Shown here: piece by piece, positions 57,046 to 64,000 of the stretch
Layout: each line of letters starts with the position of its first letter
How positions within the stretch are numbered: position 1 is the stretch's first letter
DNA from: Chamaea fasciata
Taxonomy: Eukaryota; Chordata; Aves; Passeriformes; Sylviidae
Assembly (NCBI GenBank): GCA_029207755.1
Contig: JARCOQ010000025.1
Location: 3,774,820-3,838,819, forward strand
Direction of reading: 5' to 3'
DNA length: 64,000 nucleotides
Notes under the pieces: generated by a model
What the model saw: only the letters and a program-made list of their open reading frames with translations
Told to the model about the DNA's origin: nothing
Databases searched by the model: none
Position numbers and translations under genes: made by a program

Positions 57046-60000
57046 TACACTCTGACTTCCGTGGGTTTTTAGAGGTATAGATGGAATACTTGGCTATAAA
57101 GCAGGTTCTTTGTCACTTCACAGCCCGTGTCCAGGGATTTGTGCTTGGCTGAACACAGAAGCCTTGAGTCTGTATGTGGGAACAATGCTATGGCACTGCA
57201 CACCTGTAAGGGAAAAAGATCAGCACCGACTGGGCTTGCTCTCAGCAGGATATTTGTTTTGCAACATGAATACCCGTGACTTGCATGCTGACATTCTGAC
57301 ATCTGATTTGTCCCCTAGTGCTAAACTCTGCAGTCATTGTGGTAGGAAGGGAAGATTTGGAACTTTGCTGAACAAGATAAAAGAAAAATCTCAAGTTTTC
57401 AGTGGAGACCTTTCATGGTGCCAATGGCTAGGAATCCATTTTATCTTAAATCAAGGCTGCCCTAGGGGAGCCAACAGAATCTGGAAGTGAGGGCTGTGCT
57501 TTTCATGGGTTTTACATTACTCGTTTTGAACAGAGCTGAGAGGAGCTTGGCCTGAAGCCACTGTCCAGAACAATGTAGGGAAGCATATGTGGTTTGAGAA
57601 TTACTCAATACCATTTGGGCCTTCAGTTTTTCCTGTCTTTCAGTCCAAGAAGTTCCAGGATTCAGTTTCCTCTGCAGTAAGAGACTCTACACAGTAACAT
57701 TTCCTAAAATCCTTTACCATTACACTTTTTGCACTGCAGTACTGTGGCTTCCATCTAGAAACTGCCTGGAAGCAATCAAAATTTAAATGGCAAAAAATGA
57801 AAATAACATTACAAGAAGCCAGTTGAAAACACTACAGATAATTTACTCCTAATATTAATATTCCAATTAGCCATCCTATCATTGCTACAATTTAACAGCC
57901 AGGAGGAACAGAATGCAGAGGAGCCACTTTGCTGCTACTGCACACCCAGAAACCACAAAATGCCCAGCAGCAAAACTTAAAGCTGTTCACATTTTAACAG
58001 ATTTAGCCCAGAGCACAGGATCAGTACACAAAGGATCCATCATTTGAATTCAAGCTTTGACCTAAAATGGGGTCTGAATTGTATATACTCACACTGCCGG
58101 CTATCCATCAAAAATAATTCACCTGCAGCTCTTCGCACAAGGCAATTTGTGCCAGGAGAGAAATCTTCAGACAGGATATGGTGAAGCTTTGTGATGTGTA
58201 TTGCTGGTGCAGTTAAATGCTTCTGCTTTCAGCAGAAACCTCGGTCACATTTTTATACTGATATTACTGCATCAAGCTCCATGGCTGATCTCCAAATAAT
58301 ATAACTAAATTGATTTTTTTTCAAGTTCTAAGTGTATTTATCTCAAGTGCTAAGTCCACAATTTTTCTGCCTTTTCAGAACAAAGGGAATATATTCCTCC
58401 ATTCTCCATTATTTCATTACGGGACTACAAAAACATGAACAAAAAGATCAGATTGCCTACTGGGGATTAGTTCTGGTGGATTAGAAAGGGACTGAGGAAG
58501 AAATGATGGAGGGACACCCTGTTATGCTGATGCAGTCAATATCAGCTTCAGCACAGTGATGAAGAGTAGTAATAAAATGTTTTCTTTCAAGCTTCATATC
58601 ATTCTAAATACATCTGAAAACAATAAAACTGCCTACATGTAATTTGTTGAAATACACTAGATTAATTTTATTTACGAGCAAGAAAGACGTATTTAAGAAG
58701 TGCTAAATTAGGACATTTAAACTTCTACAGAATTTTGAAAACCAAGTCCAAATAGTTTGTTAGAATTAGCTACAAAACTAGGAATTCTACACGGAAATTT
58801 CTCTGCTTTTGGCATTGCTGTGTAGCATATCTATTTGAACATGCTTGAATTAAATAAGTGTTGCTCTTTGTTTAGAACAACAGAATTTCTGGAGGCATTA
58901 GTTTGGCTATTTTACCAACTCCAGAACAGAAAGAATAAAAAGAGGATCAACAGCTGATAAAGAATCACTAGAACTGTTGCTTAACTGTACCTTTCTCCTC
59001 TCTACTGAAATGTGAATCCCCCAACAGTTGTCCTTCAGGGATTGCTGGTATACTTCCATCTCTTTCTCCAGCCGGGAAATCCAATTGAAGGGGAGTGCAG
59101 GAGTGGAACAACGACAAACTGAGAGTCTGGAGATCTGGATTCTCACCTAAGGAACATCTGACTGTTGGATGAAAAAGACAGGACAACTTACCAATATTTT
59201 GAAGCACCACCAAGTCCTGCAGAAACATTTCATGGTACAAAATAAACCTCACCCAGATATGATGTGAAGTCTCAAATATAGTATCTGTCATTGAGCAGCA
59301 GAAAGCAGAAAGGAATTAATTTATATTTGGCAAAAGTAACCTGGTCAGCCAAACTCCTAAAAGCCCCAGAAAGCAAAAATCTGTTTCTAAAATCAAATAA
59401 ATTTGGTATCCTTGGTTTCTGTTTTCAAGTAAAATTTTGCTGCTGAAAACCTGATAATGTTTATGAAAATTCCAGCTCAGAACCTGATACAGCCAGGCCA
59501 GTTAGTGACAAGAGCCAATGATGTTCTATATCATGGGCTCTTGCTAATTAGAAATTAGACAAAGAACCAGAACAACTGTTCAGTGAGGCCACCTGTAAGT
59601 GGGATGGTTTTGCCTGTGAATATCTAACAGACCTGACTTTGCAAGGTGGATTTTAAAGACCATGATGTTTTGTTTAGAGGAAAATGCTGCTATTACTTTA
59701 GCTTTTGAGTAGTGCCCTGTCCTTGAACTGATACCATGTAATATCTGATTACAGGAAAGTTACTTTCCTGCAAATATGCAAATATATTGTAATGACTCAA
59801 AGAACTTCCAAACTTAAAGCTCCCACATAACCTGACGACATTAGAAAGAACAGAAACCCACACAGGAGATAGATTACGAAAATCATGATATACAAAAGGG
59901 AAGCTTGAGTATTTTTTTCTCCCTGCTTACCTTGAGAAATCTGAAATCTTGATCCCTCAAGATACAATCTTTGAACCAGTGTGAAAACAGCCAGTTTAGG

Positions 60001-62584
60001 ACAGGGAACGTCTTGAGTGTGATCTTTCTGAACCTTCCACAGGAGAAACTGAACAGATAAACAATTCTTTTTGCAACCTCTGTCTCTGCAGTGTTTTTGT
60101 GTGACTTCACGAGACCACCACGGTTTGCTCTGTTTGCTCTCTGCAGGCACCTGCACAGGTGTTATCCCAGAGCTGGCACACACCATCAGCCCCAGATAGG
60201 CACCTCTGTGCCCTTGCATTCCACTCAGATGAATCACAAACACACTGTGTGCTGTTCACACGATAGCCTGTCACTGGAGAAGCCCAGAGCACTGGATACA
60301 TCAATTACTTGACCTAATTAACACTGGAGAAAAAGAAGGGATGGTATTTTGATTCCTCCCATTCTGACCTAGAAGAAAACCATATAAACACTGCACCTGG
60401 GAAGCAAAAATAAACCAACCTATCCCACCTCCCCAAAATGTGTCCTATATTACTGTACTTACTAAGTGGGTTAAATCAGGACTTGACCTACATGATTTAT
60501 TTCCCATGTGTGTGTTTGAATCAGAATTTCCAGTAGCTAAACTGACTAACCCCACCACCCAGTGCTCCTTCTTCCCCCTTTTAATTCCCTGGCAATGTTG
60601 GTGATTTTTTTTTTCTCTTAATTTACAACCCAAATATAAGTGAGGCTTCTGGCATCCCTGAACTGTGGACAGTGACTGTGGGGACTCACATTAACATTAT
60701 AGAGGTGTGTCCCTCTCCATAATTTCACTGACAAGCGTGGCTCTGCTGACAGGTGGATACAAAATGGAGAACAGAGAAAACACATGAAACAGGGAAGTGG
60801 CAAAGAAACAGGGGAACATGAGGAAGCAAGGCAGACATTTTTCTTAAACAATGAGCTGGAGGAAGAAATGAAAGAGATTTTTTTCATTAAACATTGAGTG
60901 CAATGATAATGTTTCCAATAATATTAGCAAAATTCTCCCTTTGGATTCTGGGCAAAACGTATTTCATTTCATCAGGTAATTTTGGGTGGACAGACTCTTA
61001 ACTCTACATCACATGTCATAATTATACACAATTCAACCCTTACCATCAAGTGATTTTGTTTCTCTGACTCCAGAATTTCATCCAATCTCCTTCTCTACAT
61101 TTTCTAAGATGTAGACAGTGGTGGAACAGAAGGCTTTTGCACAATTGTAAAGGATCTCACTGTTACAGAAAGTAACCTTGTTGACAAGCCTTCATGGTTA
61201 CTGAAAACTAGAAAAAACAACAGCAACTCAAACTACAGCTCTGTTTGCCTGCATTTATCACCAGAAAAGTCTTTTACAGCAGTAAGTTGGACAAGACCCA
61301 TAGTTTTAGGCTTCAGTGCCACACATGTCTAAGCTGATGAAAGAGTTGGTTATCCAGAAAGAGAAGGCTGGCTCTCCTGCTTTCCTTTCCCTGCGTGGTC
61401 CTGTCCCTTTTGGCAGCAGCAGGCTGATAGATTAGCTCACCACACCTTGGAGAACCTCACCCAGTGGCTCAGTCTGGAGTCTCAAGCCCTGTCACGGTCT
61501 CAAAACAACAGTTTAAGTTTCAGTATACACTGAAACAAAGCCCAAATAAATGATGAATAAGAGATTCTGTGTTTACTTTCATAGGAGGACTTAGCAGAGC
61601 AGACAAAGCCATAACCGTTGAGAGTCCGTACTGGTTCCAAACAGAGAGTGAGAAAGAAAACTGTGGTATTCAAAGTCAAACCAAACTAAAACAAAGAAAC
61701 AAAACCACGATCACTGAGACCTGTTTCTTCTGATCCCACAGCAGGGACTCCAGCATTATATTTACTGTCTTGTACACATACACATGGCCCAGTCACTCCA
61801 AAGCACAGAGAGAGTGAGGTGTGTCTGACATCCTTGAGCATGATCACCCTTTTCAAGGCAAAGCCATACAAACAAAACTAACAGGAAGCAAAAGAGTTTG
61901 GGAATTAAAGGTGTTAAGAACCCCAACACACCAAGAAGTATTCACTTTATAGGTGCAAGCAGTGGTAACTTTTAAGCATGTACTCCTGTAGGCTTCAGTG
62001 ACTTGCAGCACCACAGGACAGAAATGCCACTTTGTATAGGACAAGAGAAGGGTTTTGATATGGGAAGCCGAATGTTTAAAAAGCTTCCATAACCCATTGT
62101 CACCCATGTGTCTACCTTGCACAGTATTGCTAAAAAGAATCACCTTTCTAAAGCTTGAGATCAAAAGCTAAGTGGCCTTGAACACAAATAAACCCCTAAC
62201 ATTAATTATTTGCTGTGATATTCTGTACTTACTACCTGGTGAAGACACCACGGGTTCCACTCTAAAATCAGCTTAACGTGGTGCACTGAATGACTTGAGA
62301 CTTATGCACGCACTTGAAAGCAAACACATCTGTACCTTTGATATTGCAAGGCCTTTCGAGAAGAAGCTTATTCTCAGAAAAACACGGAGAACGATCAGCA
62401 CACTGCGAAATCTGTGCAGGGCAAGCTTAGCTCTCCCCAACACCCCTGACTTGACACACCTGGAAGGGAAACAAAACATCGTTGGGAAGTTTACAGGAAC
62501 AATTCATACCAGCTTGCAAGGCTTCAGCAGCACTAGGGCTGATACACCCTGGCGGGCTGTTACTAGGGCTGCTGCCCTAGCTAA

Positions 62585-64000
<1,416 letters not shown>

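Overview
The window is vertebrate nuclear DNA, almost certainly avian. Genes are split by introns into short exons, promoters are CpG-rich, two CR1-type LINE tails are present, and the gene order matches the block that in human 6p21.31 runs FKBP5-ARMC12-CLPS-LHFPL5-SRPK1-SLC26A8-MAPK14. Compact introns with many GC-rich minisatellites suit a bird microchromosome. Several retroelement pieces look passerine-like to me, but that rests on recall. No bacterial, plasmid or phage-type system is visible.

Layout. 1-11.5 kb: the 5' part of FKBP5 on the minus strand, with three coding exons (417-559, 785-929, 1808-1925) and a CpG promoter with a probable non-coding first exon near 11.37-11.45 kb. The remaining exons (second FKBP domain, TPR domain) lie off the left edge. 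11.5-18.8 kb: intergenic, GC-rich, with minisatellites and an orphan CpG island. 18.85-19.8 kb: diverged pieces resembling ARMC12, apparently a decaying relic. 20.26-21.2 kb: complete three-exon colipase gene CLPS (minus). 22.7-27.05 kb: complete three-exon LHFPL5 (plus). 28.2-54.3 kb: complete SRPK1 (minus), 16 coding exons giving a 658-residue kinase, convergent with LHFPL5. 54.8-62.6 kb: AT-rich intergenic DNA with a retroviral LTR and no visible SLC26A8. 62.65-64 kb: CpG promoter and first coding exon of MAPK14 (p38 alpha, plus); the rest runs off the right edge.

The genes share a conserved neighbourhood rather than a pathway: a steroid-receptor co-chaperone, a pancreatic lipase cofactor, a hair-cell mechanotransduction protein, a splicing-factor kinase and a stress kinase. 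Exon joins were checked by hand for splice sites and reading phase, and every join inside CLPS, LHFPL5 and SRPK1 is consistent. Family comparisons rest on remembered human proteins; no search was run.

Points of most interest: a GC-AG intron in FKBP5, the ARMC12-like relic, a 23-bp minisatellite abutting the SRPK1 exon 3 acceptor, a possible stop-introducing cassette exon in SRPK1 intron 2, a GGGGCC repeat just upstream of the LHFPL5 start codon, and a two-unit minisatellite next to the FKBP5 promoter. I found no clear sign of a wholly new biological system.
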